Assembly: GCF_947179515.1 (NCBI RefSeq)
Contig: NC_067488.1
Coordinates: forward strand, 31,128,039 to 31,192,038
Direction: 5' to 3'
Length of the DNA: 64,000 nucleotides
Source: Apodemus sylvaticus
Taxonomy: Eukaryota > Chordata > Mammalia > Rodentia > Muridae
Both the position numbers and the translations under genes were made by a program. A model generated the notes under the pieces. That model did not search any database. It had not been told where the DNA came from and saw only the letters and a program-made list of their open reading frames with translations. The stretch's first letter is position 1. Each line of letters begins with the position of its first letter. Positions 33,645 through 44,480 of the stretch are shown here, one piece after another.

Positions 33645-35091
33645 GTTTTTTTTCTTTTTATTCGATGTATTCTTTATTTACATTTCAAATGATTTCCCAT
33701 TTTCTGGGTCCCCACTCCCCACAAGTCCTGTAAGCCCTCTTCCCTCCTCCTGTTCCTCCATCAGTTCCTTCCCACTTCCCTGTTCTGGTATTCCCCTATA
33801 CTGTAGCATTGAGTCTTTCCAGAACGAGGGGCCACTCCTCTGTTCTTTTTGGATATAATTTAATATGTGGATTATTTCTTGGGTTTTCCAAATTTCTAGG
33901 TTATTATCCACTTATCAGTGAGTGCATACCATGACTGATCTTTTGAGACTGGGTTACCTCACTTAGTGTGATGTTCTCCAGCTCCATACATTTGTCTAAG
34001 AATTTCATGAATTCATTGTTTCTAATGGCTGAATAGTACTCCATTGTGTAAATATACCACATTTTTTGTATCCATTCCTTTGTTGAGGGACACCTGAGTT
34101 ATTTCCAGCTTCTGGCTACTACAAATAGGGCTGCTATGAACATAGTGGAGCATGTGTCCTTATTACACGCTGGGGAATCCTCTGGGTATATACCCAGGAG
34201 TGGTATAGCAGGGTCCTCTGGAAGTGCCATGCTGAGTTTTCTAAGGAACTGCCAGACTGATTTCCAAAGTGGTTGCACCATCTTGCAATCCCACCAGCAG
34301 TGGAGGAGTGTTCCTCTTTTTCCACATCCTCGCCAGCACCTGCTGTCTCCTGAGTTTTTGACCTTAGCCATTCTGACTGGTGTGAGGTGAAATCTCAGGG
34401 TTGTTTTGATTTGCATTTCCCTAATGATGAATGATGTTGAACATTTCTTAAGGTGTTTCTCAGCCCTTTGAAGTTCTTCATGTGAAAAATCTTTGTTTAG
34501 TTTGGTACCCCACCTTTTAATGGGGTTATTTGGTTCTCTAGGTTCTACTTTCTTGAGTTCTCTGTATATATTAGATATTAGCCCTCTGTCAGATTTAGGG
34601 TTGGTGAAGATCCTTTCCCAATCTGTTGGTTGACGTTTTGTCCTTTTGACAGTGTCCTTTGCCTTACAGAAACTTTGTAGTTTTATGAGTTCCCGTTTGT
34701 CAATTCTTGATCTTAGAGCATAAGCTACTGGTGTTCTATTCAGGAACTTTTCCCCTGTGCCCATGTCCTCAAGGGTCTTCCCCAGTTTCTTTTCTATTAG
34801 TTTCAGTGTGTCAGGTTTTATGTGGAGGTCCTTGATCCATTTGGAGTTGAGCTTAGTACAAGGAGATAAGAATGGATTGATTTGCATTCTTCTGCATGCT
34901 GACCTCCAATTGAATCAGCACCATTTGTTGAAAAGACTATCTTTTTTCCACTGGATGCTATCAGCTCCTTTGTCGAAGATCAAGTGACTATAGGTGTGTG
35001 GGTTCATTTGTGGGTCTTCAATCCTATTCTATTGATCGGCTTGCCTGACATTGTACCAATACCATGCAGTTTTTATCACTATTGCTCTGTA
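33645..35091 (-). mobile_element. 5'-truncated LINE-1 (3' UTR and ORF2 C-terminal third)
   Basis: T-rich tail at 33645-33660, then a short 3' UTR of about 245 bp similar to the young copies, then ORF2 to about 35091, where it is truncated. An uninterrupted 262-codon stretch (34887-34099) covers the C-terminal region, including the cysteine motif CWRGCGKRGTLLHCWWDC. Downstream, frameshifts and stops break the final about 65 codons. It is more diverged from the full-length copy than the copies at 9.6-10.3 and 58.9-59.4 kb, so it is intermediate in age. No clear target duplication. Confidence 0.87.
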
Positions 35092-36806
35092 TTTATCCTA
35101 CAAAACTCACTGTAGATGCATTAACGAACATAAAATTTGAACTGAATGCTAATTTTGAAATTATGTTTTTGGTAATGGTGATGTTGAAGACAAGATGCCA
35201 GGAATAGGTAGAAATCATCGCTCATACATTGAGATATCCAAACATTACGGAGGACACAGAGATTTTAGTTCATAGAAGCTAAAATTATCCTACTTGGATT
35301 TATTCAGGAGGTCAAATTACCAACACATGACATCAGTCAGTCCTGTAAGTCATTGATTCCTAGGAGAGGAAGGCACTCATTTTCTGGAAACTCTTCTTTC
35401 ATCTGTTGATCCTTCTAACTTACTTAACTTGCAAAAGCATATTTTTACAATGCTATTGTGACAAGGTGAGAAAATTTTCTTGACGCTAAAACTGATTTCA
35501 TACAGCTTTTGGGAGAGCGTGCATTTTAAAGGGAATATGAAGTTTAAATCCACTGTTTATAAAGATTTTAAGTGAAAGAACTTCTTTGTATTTATAGAGA
35601 CTTAAGAAAAGTATTGTTTAGGAAGTGCTTGAGAATCCTTGAAGAAAACGTGATAGAAACAAATTACACTTAATAATATGACCAATATCTTGAAAATACA
35701 TAGCTGATGTGGTTTGAATTTCCATCAAATATGAGGGCCCATTTAGTGAGATCTATTAGTTAAAAAAATCTCCTGCACATTAAATTCAGAAGGAGTCAGA
35801 TTTTAGATTATAAAGTTGGAATACCATGTAGGCATTTAATTTTCACAGAAAATGAGTTATTTTTAACCTTTCCATAAATCAAGGTTTCTGTTTTTCAAGA
35901 TAAAAATGAGGACTAGATTAATTTACCAGATACTTTCAGACAAGCCAGTTGCTCTCTTCCCGCTTGCCTCTCTCCCCCTTTGCTTCTCTCCCCTTTTTAT
36001 TACTTCCTTTTCTAACTCTCTACTTTCCTTCCCTCTTTTCTTCATTATATTCAAGCATTATCCAAATTCCAGGCATGGCCACTTAAGGGGAACAAACTCG
36101 TTCCTTTCTCTTCCCCAACTTACTCCAAAACCTCACTCCATTGACAGAATTGAATTAGAATTTTACAATAGACAGTAAAATCTTCATATAGTCCAATTTA
36201 TATGACCTCGAATAACACTGAAAGATCAAATAAAAATCCTACCCCAGCAATTCTCACAGCCATCATTGACTCTACAAGAAGGGATTTAGATGAATAAACT
36301 TAAAACTTCTACAAAATATGAATTTCCCTTTTTATTCCAAGCCCACATCAGCAGGCAGCTAGCCTGCTCCAGAGGCATGCCTCCTGTAGGGAATAAGAGC
36401 CTGACTGACACAGAAAATGGTGCTTTTTATACTTTTACTTACATGTTCCCTTGGTTAATAGGCTGACTATCTAATTTTGCTACAATTGCATTGAGACTCC
36501 AAGTGCATTCATTCTGGGCATCCCCCTGTGCCCTCTTGCTTGCTGACTATTCAGTGACTGACTGTAGTATATAGAGATTAAAGATGGATACCACCACATT
36601 CATCATGTGCATACTGTGGTTTTAAACTCAGGTCCTGAGCCTTGTATGGCTCAATGAGGATGTTAGTTCATTCTTTCCGAGGGCCACTCATGTGAGGGAA
36701 TTTTCAACAGGGTGTGTCACATGTGCTGATGGCCTGGACTTATTTATAGCTTGTAGATCAGATCAGCTATATTCTCTATTCACTGTCCATCTCCCTCAGG
36801 CAGAAC

Positions 36807-36809
<3 letters not shown>
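35092..36809. other. Unique AT-rich DNA
   Basis: No feature recognised on either strand. Confidence 0.5.

Positions 36810-36845
<36 letters not shown>
36810..36845. repeat. (CA)n microsatellite
   Basis: About 18 uninterrupted CA units. Confidence 0.97.
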
Positions 36846-36848
<3 letters not shown>

Positions 36849-37325
36849 GAAGAGTATATAGTTATCATTTGTTGCTTCATATCCAGTGAATCTTTAAGTA
36901 TTCTGTCCCATATAGGGAGGACACATATAAAGGCCTTCTTTTGTGAGTTTATGTAACTTAACCAACATTCTTCCTGTGTTATGTTGATGGGGAAAGGCAG
37001 GGGCCTGGCTGACTTCTGTGAAAAAGTGGAAACCAAGGACATGGTATGAGAAAGGTTGTGTGAAAACAAAGACTGCCTTACATCCCTTTGTTGTATAGAT
37101 ACAGGGTTAGGGTGCTAGGAAGCGTTGGGGGTGGGGCTTGGGTGTAGGGACTCCCAAAGTGCCCTGTTTCTAATTCTACAACCTGAGAGATTCCTGGATG
37201 GGTGGTAGGTTCTGGAAGTTTAGGTGGTGCCTGTTTCTTGGGTGTTGAAGATATGCCACTGCATCTTTTCTACCCTGGAAACAAGAAGAGTACAAACTGG
37301 CATCAGGGCAAGAGCGACTGTGCAC

Positions 37326-37595
37326 TATAGGTGGGGTGCTGGGCAGATGGCTCAATGGATAAACCCCTTGCTATGCAAGCCTGAGGACACTGGTTTAAAT
37401 CCACAGCATGTACATGCTGCTGAATGGGGTGGTATCCATCTTTAATCTCTATAAGATGGAAGTAAGATAGAAGCGCTTAGACTTGATACTGGCCTGTGCA
37501 TCAGTGAACAACAGAAAAGCTGTCAAGAAGCAGCATCTAAGGATATCCTCTGATCTCCACACATGTGTTCCTGTGCCCAGCACAACATACAAACA
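37326..37595 (+). mobile_element. tRNA-derived SINE (B3/RSINE/B4-like)
   Basis: Starts GGTGCTGGGCAGATGGCTCA (A-box region, gcagatggctcaatgg), then gaggacactggtttaaatcc (B box) and agcatgtacatgc. The body includes ggatatcctctgatctccac and acatgtgttcctgtg. The arrangement matches old rodent tRNA-derived SINEs. The exact family is uncertain because of divergence. Confidence 0.65.
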
Positions 37596-37639
37596 AACTG
37601 TACTGGCTACATTTTATCGTCCTTTTTTTCAACTTTACA

Positions 37640-37787
37640 ACTTGACACACTGTATTCAACCTGAAACAAGGAACCACAATTGGCCTGTGGTTATGTCTCT
37701 GGTGCATGTCATGTGGGACAATTTACTTGATTAATGGTTGGCATGGGAGGGCCCAGCCCATCGTAGGCAATGCCATCCTTGGGCAGA
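37640..37787. repeat. Old dispersed rodent repeat, left part, split by the full-length L1
   Basis: Text such as catgggagggcccagccca and tgccatccttgggcagat matches, from memory, a very common rodent dispersed repeat. Its continuation lies on the other side of the L1, at 44558 onward. The two halves read through when the L1 and one target duplication are removed. Confidence 0.6.
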
Positions 37788-37801
37788 TAGGCTTGAGTTT
37801 T
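37788..37801. repeat. Left target-site duplication of the full-length L1
   Basis: TAGGCTTGAGTTTT, identical to 44544-44557. The final T bases merge with the poly-T tail. The pre-insertion site would have been cut at TTTT/AT on the plus strand, close to the L1 endonuclease preference TTTT/AA. Confidence 0.93.
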
Positions 37802-37820
37802 TTTTTTTTTTTTTTTTTTT

Positions 37821-37901
37821 CTTACAATGCATTTTATTCAACTTTTCCTTTGACTTCTTCCAAATTGATTCCAACTCTCTTATCCCCCAACTTTGGGATC
37901 T
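37821..37901 (-). other. 3'-transduced non-L1 sequence
   Basis: Between the L1's own A-rich tail (37902-37920) and the final poly-A (37802-37820) are 81 bp that do not belong to the L1 3' UTR of the other copies. They end, on the minus strand, with AATAAA (complement at 37833-37838) 12 bases before the poly-A. This is the classic form of a transcript that read through the weak L1 signal at the source locus and used the next downstream signal. Confidence 0.88.
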
Positions 37902-37920
37902 CTTTTTATTTATTTTTTTT

Positions 37921-38161
37921 TATTCGATATAATTTATTTACATTTCAAATGATTTCCCCTTTTCTAGCCCCCACACTCCCCGAAAGTCCCGCAAGCCCCC
38001 TTCTCTTCCCCTGTCCTCCCACCCACCCCTTCCCACTTCCCCGTTCTGGTTTTGCTGAATACTGTTTCACTGAGTCTTTCCAGAACCAGGGGCCACTCCT
38101 CCTTTCTTCTTGTACCTCATTTGATGTGTGGATTATGTTTTGGGTATTCCAGTTTTCTAGG
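37921..38161 (-). other. Short LINE-1 3' UTR with G-rich polypurine tract
   Basis: Only about 241 bp from the ORF2 stop to the tail. The minus strand has a G-rich run (about 38045-37975; GGGGAAGTGGGAAGGGGTGG then GGGTGGGAGGACAGGGG) with many G-triplets capable of quadruplex formation, a feature conserved in mammalian L1 3' UTRs. It ends ATTTGAAATGTAAATAAATT and a terminal AATAAA. Confidence 0.88.
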
Positions 38162-41100
38162 TTAATATCCACTTATTAGTGAGTGCATACCATGATTCAC
38201 CTTTTGAGTCTGGGTTACCTCACTTAGTATGATATTCTCTAGCTCCATCCATTTGCCTAAGAATTTCATGAATTCATTGTTTCTAATGGCTGAATAGTAC
38301 TCCATTGTGTAGATATACCACATTTTTTGCATCCACTCTTCTGTTGAGGGATACCTGGGTTCTTTCCAGCATCTGGCAATTACAAATAGGGCTGCTATGA
38401 ACATAGTAGAACATGTATCCTTATTACATGGTGGGGAGTCTTCTGGGTATATGCCCAGGAGTGGTATAGCAGGATCTTCTGGAAGTAAGGTGCCCAGTTT
38501 TCGGAGGAACCGCCAGACTGATTTCCAGAGTGGTTGTACCAATTTGCAACCCCACCAGCAGTGGAGGAGTGTTCCTCTTTCTCCACACCCTCTCCAACAC
38601 CTGCTGTCTCCTGAATTTTTAATCTTAGCCATTCTGACTGGTGTAAGATGAAATCTTAGGGTTGTTTTGATTTGCATTTCCCTAATGACTAATGAAGTTG
38701 AGCATTTTTTAAGATGCTTCTCCGCCATCCGAAGTTCTTCAGGTGAGAATTCTTTGTTTAACTCTGTACCCCATTTTTTAATAGGGTTGTTCGGTTTTCT
38801 GGAGTCTAACTTCTTGAGTTCTTTATATATATTGGATATTAGCCCTCTATCTGATGTAGGATTGGTGAAGATCTTTTCCCAATTTGTTTGTTGCCGATTT
38901 GTCCTCTTGATGGTGTCCTTTGCCTTACAGAAACTTTGTAATTTTATGAGGTCCCATTTGTCAATTCTTGCTCTTAGAGCATACGCTATTGGTGTTCTGT
39001 TCAGAAACTTTCTCCCTGTACCGATGTCCTCAAGGGTCTTCCCCAGTTTTTTTTCTATTAGCTTCAGAGTGTCTGGCTTTATGTGGAGGTCCTTGATCCA
39101 TTTGGATTTGAGCTTAGTACAAGGAGACAAGGATGGATCAATTCGCATTCTTCTGCATGCTGACCTCCAGTTGAACCAGCACCATTTGTTGAAAAGGCTC
39201 TCTTTTTTCCATTGGATGTTTTCAGCCTCTTTGTCGAGGATCAAATGGTCATAGGTGTGTGGGTTCATTTCTGGATCTTCAATCCTGTTCCATTGATCCT
39301 CCTGCCTGTCACTGTACCAATACCATGCAGTTTTTAACACTATTGCTCTGTAGTATTGCTTGAGGTCAGGGATACTGATTCCCCAAGATTTTCTTTTGTT
39401 GCTGAGAATAGTTTTAGCTATCCTGGGTTTTTTGTTGTTCCAGATGAATTTGATAATTGCTCTTTCTAACTCTGTGAAGAATTGAGTTGGGATTTTGATG
39501 GGTATTGCATTGAATCTGTATAGTGCTTTAGGCAAAATGGCCATTTTAACTATATTGATTCTGCCGATCCATGAGCATGGGAGGTTTTCCCATTTTTTGA
39601 GGTCTTCTTCCATTTCCTTCTTCAGAGTCTTGAAGTTCTTGTCATACAGATCTTTCACATGTTTGGTAAGAGTCACCCCAAGATACTTTATACTGTTTGT
39701 GGCTATTGTGAAGGGGGTCATTTCCCTGATTTCTTTCTCAGCCTGCTTATCCTTTGAGTATAGGAAGGCCACTGATTTGCTTGAGTTGACTTTATAACCT
39801 GCCACTTTGCTGAAGTTGTTTATCAGCTGTAGGAGCTCTCTAGTGGAGTTCTTTGGGTCACTTAGGTAGACGATCATGTCGTCTGCAAATAATGATAGTT
39901 TGACTTCTTCCTTTCCAATTTGTATCCCTTTGACCTCCTTATGTTGTCGAATTGCCCGAGCTAGTACCGCAAGTACAATATTGAAAAGATAAGGAGAAAG
40001 GGGGCAGCCTTGTCTGGTCCCTGATTTCAGTGGGATTGCTTCAAGTTTCTCTCCATTTAGTTTGATGCTGGCTACCGGTTTTGCTGTATATTGCTTTTAC
40101 TATGTTTAGGTATGGGCCTTGAATTCCTGTTCTCTCCAAGACTTTAAGCATGAAGGGATGCTGAATTTTGTCAAATGCTTTTTCAGCATCCAATGAAATG
40201 ACCATGTGGTTTTGTTCTTTGAGTTTGTTTATGTAGTGGATTGTATTGATGGATTTCCGTATATTGAACCAACCCTGCATTCCCGGGATAAAGCCTACTT
40301 GATCATGGTGGATGATCCTTTTGATGTGTTCTTGGATTCGGTTGGCAAGAATTTTATTGAGTATTTTTGCATCGATGTTCATAAGGGAAATTGGTCTGAA
40401 GTTCTCTTTCTTTGTTGGATCTTTGTGTGGCTTTGGTATCAGCGTAATTGTGGCTTCGTAGAAGGAATTGGGTAGTGTTCCTTCTGTTTCTATTTTGTGG
40501 AATAGTTTGAAGAGTATTGGTGTTAACTCTTCTTTGAAGGTCTGGTAGAATTCTGCACTGAAGCCATCTGGTCCTGTGCTTTTTTTGGTTGGAAGACTTT
40601 CTATGACTCCTTCTATTTCTTTAGGCATTATGGGACTGTTTAGATGGTCTAGTTGGTCCTGATTTAATTTTGGTATTTGGTATCTGTCAAGAAAATTGTC
40701 CATTTCCTCCAGATTCTCCAGTTGTGTTGAGTATAGGCTCTTGTAGTAGGATCTGATGATTTTTTGGATTTCCTCAGTTTCCGTTGTTATATCTCCCTTT
40801 TCATTTCTAAGTTTGTTAATTTGGATACTTTCTCTGTGCCCTTTGGTCATTCTGGCTAAGGGTTTATCTATCTTGTTGATTTTCTCAAAGAACCAGCTCC
40901 TGGTATTGTTGATTTTTTGTATGGTTCTCTTTGTTTCTACTTGATTGATTTCGGCCCTGAGTTTGATGATTTCCTGCCTTCTACTCCTCCTGGGCGAAAT
41001 AGCTTCATTTTGTTCTAGGGCTTTCAGGTGTGTCATTAAGCTGGTAATGTATGCTCTCTCCATTTTCTTTTTGGAGGCACTCAGGGCTATGAGTTTTCCT

Positions 41101-41987
41101 CTTAGCACTGCTTTCATTGTGTCCCATAGATTTGGGTATGTTGTGTTTTCATTTTCATTGTGTTCTAAAAAGTCTTTAATTTCTTTCTTTATTTCTTCCT
41201 TGACCAAGGTATCATTGAGTAGAGTATTGTTCAGTTTCCACGTGTATGTGGGCTTTCTGTTGTTTCTGTTGCTATTGAAGACCACTTTTACTCCATAGTG
41301 ATCAGATAGGAGGCATGGGATTAGTTCGATCTTCTTATATTTGTTGAGGTCTGTCTTGTGACCAATTATATGGTCTATTTTGGAGAAGGTACCATGAGGT
41401 GCTGAGAAAAAGGTATATTCTTTTGTTTTAGGATAGAATGTTCTATATATATCTGTTAAATCTAATTGGTCCAAAGCTTCAATTAGTTTCATTGTGTCCC
41501 TGTTTAGTTTCTGTTTTCCTGATCGGTCCATTGAGGAAAGTACAGTGTTGAAGTCACCCACAATTATTGTGTTAGGTGCAATGTGTGCTTTTAGTTTTAA
41601 TAAAGTTTCTTTTACGAAAGAGGGTGCCCTTGCATTTGGGGCATAGATGTTCAGGATTGACAGTTCTTCTTTTTGTATTTTTCCTTTGACCAGCAAGAAG
41701 TGTCCCTCAGGGTCTCTTTTGATGACTTTGGATTGAAAGTCAATTTTATCTGATATTAAAATGGCTACTCCAGCTTGTTTCCTGACACCATTTGCTTGTA
41801 AAATTGTCTTCCAGCCTTTTACTCTAAGGTAGTGTTTGTCTTTGACCCTGAGGTGTGTTTCCTGTAAGCAGCAAAATGTAGGGTCCTGTTTACGTATCCA
41901 TTCAGTTAGTCTGTGTCTTTTTATTGGGGCATTAAGTCCATTGATGTTAAGAGATATTAAGGAATAGTGATTGTTACTTCCTATCAT
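38162..41987 (-). pseudogene. ORF2: LINE-1 ORF2 (endonuclease/reverse transcriptase), one frameshift
   Basis: Encodes the L1 endonuclease-reverse transcriptase that nicks target DNA and copies L1 RNA at the nick. The first frame (41987-40041, 648 codons) contains the whole endonuclease, with N14, E43 (CLQETH), D145 and N147 (VGDFNT), D205 (SKID) and D229/H230 (LSDH) all present, and the RT region through SLDAEKAFDK. An extra base in a plus-strand T run at 40079-40082 shifts the frame. The other frame is then open from there to the stop at 38162 without interruption: the RT FADD motif is encoded at 39878-39889 and a cysteine/histidine motif (CWRGC...HCWWGC) at 38546-38599. Total length about 1,275 codons, normal for rodents. 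As written it cannot give a full-length protein; the change may be real or a homopolymer sequencing error. Confidence 0.92.
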
Positions 41988-42046
41988 TTTTGACGTTATT
42001 TTTTAAATTTGAATGCTTAACTTCTTTTGGGTTTGATGAAAGGTTA

Positions 42047-43318
42047 CTATCTTGCTTTTTCCAGGGTGAAGTTTCCCTCCTTGTATTGGTGTTGTCCTCC
42101 TATTATCCTTTTTAGGGCCAGGTTTGTGGATAGATATTGGGTAAACTTGGTTTTGTCATGAAATATCTTAGTTTCTCCATCTATGGTGATTGAGAGTTTT
42201 GCTGGATATAGTAGTTTTGGTTGGCATTTGTGTTCTCTTAGAGTCTGCATGAGATCTGCCCAGGACCTTCTAGCCTTCATAGTCTCAGGTGAAAAGTCTG
42301 CTGTGATTCTGATAGGTCTTCCTTTATATGTTACTTGGCCTTTTTCTCTTACTGCCTTTAGTATTCTTTCTTTGTTTAGAACATTTGGTGTTTTGATTAT
42401 TATGTGACGGGAAGTATTTCTGTTCTGGTCCAGTCTGTTTGGAGTTCTGTAGGCTTCTTGTATATTCATGGGCATCTCTCTCTTTAGGTTAGGGAAGTTT
42501 TCTTCCATAATTTTATTGAAGATATTTGCTGGCCCTTTAAGTTGTAAATCTTCACTCTCATCTATGCCTATAATCCTTAGGTTTGGTCTTCTCATTGTGT
42601 CCTGGATTTCCTGGATATTTTGGGTTACAAGCTTTTTGCATTTTGCATTTTCTTTAACTGTTGAGTCCATGGTTTCTATGGAATCTTCAGCATCTGAGAT
42701 TCTTTCTTCTATCTCTTGTATTCTGTTGTTGATATTTGTATCTCTGTCCCCTGATTTCTTCCCAAGGCTTTCTATCTCCAAAGTTGTCTCCCTTTGAGTT
42801 TTCTTAGTTGTTTCTACTTCTGATTTTAGATCCTGGATGGTTTTGCTTAGCTCCTTCACTTGCATGTTTGTGTTTTCCTGTAATTCTTTAAGAGATTTTT
42901 GTGTTTCCTCTTTCATGAGCTCAGCCTGTTGACCAAAGTTCTCCTGTATTTCTTTAAGAGATTTTTGTGTTTCGTCTTTCATGACCTCAGCCTGTTGAGC
43001 AAAGTTCTCCTGTATTTCTTTAAGTGTTTTTTGCATTTCCTCCTTGTTGGCTTTTGTATTCTCCTGGATTTCTTTCAATGATTTTTGTGTTTCCCTTGCA
43101 AGGGCTTCTAACTTTTCATCCATTTTCTCCTGAATTTCTTTATGTATGACCTTCATGTGTTCCTGTACCAGCATCATGACCAGTGATTTTAAATCCAAAT
43201 CTTGTTTTACTGGTGTGATGGGGTATCCAGGACATGTTGGTAGAGGAGAATTGGGTTCAGATGTTGCCATATTGCCTTGATTTCTGTTAGTGACGTTCCT
43301 GCGTTTGCCTTTTGCCAT
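42047..43318 (-). CDS. ORF1: LINE-1 ORF1 protein, intact, 423 residues
   Basis: Encodes the L1 RNA-binding chaperone that trimerises and coats L1 RNA in cytoplasmic particles. The frame is uninterrupted from MAKGKRRN to the stop. The N-terminus is basic. About residues 45-215 form a heptad-rich coiled coil with tandem 22-residue repeats (KSLKEIQENF...), then an RRM-like domain (about 240-335; RRPNLRIIGIDE at 243-254, RHIIIKTPNVLNKERIL at 304-320, TYKGRPIRI) and a C-terminal domain (about 336-410; TLREHKCQPKLLYPAKL). Mouse ORF1p is usually about 357-371 residues and human 338, so the extra length comes from the coiled coil. The next frame, ORF2, begins 59 bp after the stop, the usual bicistronic spacing. 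Probably functional as read. Confidence 0.93.
   Translation of the reverse strand: MAKGKRRNVTNRNQGNMATSEPNSPLPTCPGYPITPVKQDLDLKSLVMMLVQEHMKVIHKEIQEKMDEKLEALARETQKSLKEIQENTKANKEEMQKTLKEIQENFAQQAEVMKDETQKSLKEIQENFGQQAELMKEETQKSLKELQENTNMQVKELSKTIQDLKSEVETTKKTQRETTLEIESLGKKSGDRDTNINNRIQEIEERISDAEDSIETMDSTVKENAKCKKLVTQNIQEIQDTMRRPNLRIIGIDESEDLQLKGPANIFNKIMEENFPNLKREMPMNIQEAYRTPNRLDQNRNTSRHIIIKTPNVLNKERILKAVREKGQVTYKGRPIRITADFSPETMKARRSWADLMQTLREHKCQPKLLYPAKLSITIDGETKIFHDKTKFTQYLSTNLALKRIIGGQHQYKEGNFTLEKAR
42885..43082 (-). repeat. 66-bp tandem repeats in the ORF1 coiled coil
   Basis: TCTTTAAGAG (or TCTTTAAGTG) recurs at 42885, 42951 and 43017, an exact 66-bp period. A further degenerate, shorter unit lies to the right. 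Each unit encodes 22 residues (three heptads plus one residue), so gain or loss of a unit keeps both the frame and roughly the coil register. Confidence 0.9.
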
Positions 43319-44108
43319 CTAGATCTCACTGGTGTTAGTTTATCTTGTCAGTGCTGGACTCACCAGTGCAAGCTGCCCCTTCCCAGTTGGCCTCTGGTGC
43401 ACAGCTTACCTCCTGCACTGCTTGTAGACAGTGTGCTGCTGCCCAGGCTGTTCTGATCCCAAAGCAGGCACCCGACGGCTCCCGCTGGGGCCCGCTGGAT
43501 TCACTGGAGCACACTGACTTCTCCCAGCTGGCCGCCCGGAAGCCCAGCTAGCCACTTGCAGGACTTGGAGATGTAATGCTGCCGCCCAGACTGATCTGGA
43601 TCCGGAAGCGGAGAGAGTAGAGCTAAGGGCTTCTGCCTGAGGCCTTGCCCCAGATTGTGTCTGTGGAGCAGATGGAGCCCGTGTGCACTCCCAGGGAGTG
43701 CCGACGGTGTATGCTACTGTGACCTCCCCTGTGTTCCGCTCACTCTGCTGGGCAGCCGATCTGCCAACCGGGCTGTCGCACACAAGGTTAGCCTGGCCGC
43801 CCAGTCCCTGAGTCCAGGCAAAAGCCTGGGAGGCCAAGGTCCGAGCAAAGTTCCCCTAGGGCTATGACTGTTAATTGGGTTTGCCAGGTGACTAGGATGG
43901 CGGGCGTGCGCGCCCGCGCTCCCTGAAAGCGCCGGGAGAGTCTGCTTTGCTAACAATCACCTGGGCGGGTTGACTCACAGATGGCCCACCAAGCCGCCCA
44001 GTTCTTGGGGTCAGTCCTGTGCCTTTTGGGGCCTGGACCCCCGCTTTGTTAGCCTTAGGCTATGCCTGTTACAGGTCTGCCCGCCTGAGCTCTCTGTCGT
44101 CCTGCAGG

Positions 44109-44120
44109 CAAAATGGCGGC
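44109..44120. promoter_or_regulatory. Possible YY1 site in L1 5' UTR
   Basis: GCAAAATGGCGGCGG on the plus strand contains ATGGCGGC, the YY1 core (reverse complement GCCGCCAT). YY1 sites are known to position or activate human and mouse L1 promoters. Related motifs occur at 43895-43902 (GATGGCGG) and 44291-44299 (CAAGATGGA). Confidence 0.45.
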
Positions 44121-44480
44121 GGCGCGCTCGCAGGCCTGGGCAAAGAACCTCCTGGCTGGGTTGGCACCCCGATGGCCCCCCGACCCGCCCAGGGCCTGGG
44201 TGCAGGCCAACGCCCGTCGGGCTCAGACCACCGCGGTGTTGGCCTCGGATTATGTTTGTGTACCTCAGTCCGATCCGTGGAGTACGGAACCAAGATGGAT
44301 GTGCCTCTCCTGACTGGTGGGAGGCCGAGTTCTGAAGTGGCCTCCGTGCAGGAAAGGCACCGCACAACTGCAGCTGCTTGCTGCCTGGCTGGTCAGCGAA
44401 GGTCAGTGGTCGTGGGCGCAGGGCCTAACTGGTCCCTGTGACGCCTTGGTTCCACTGCTGATGGCCCTTCAGTTGGAGCA

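Noticed and set aside
38395..39254. Plus-strand frames of 84 and 195 codons opposite L1 ORF2
   Set aside because: Antisense shadows of ORF2; the same shadows recur opposite every L1 copy in the window.
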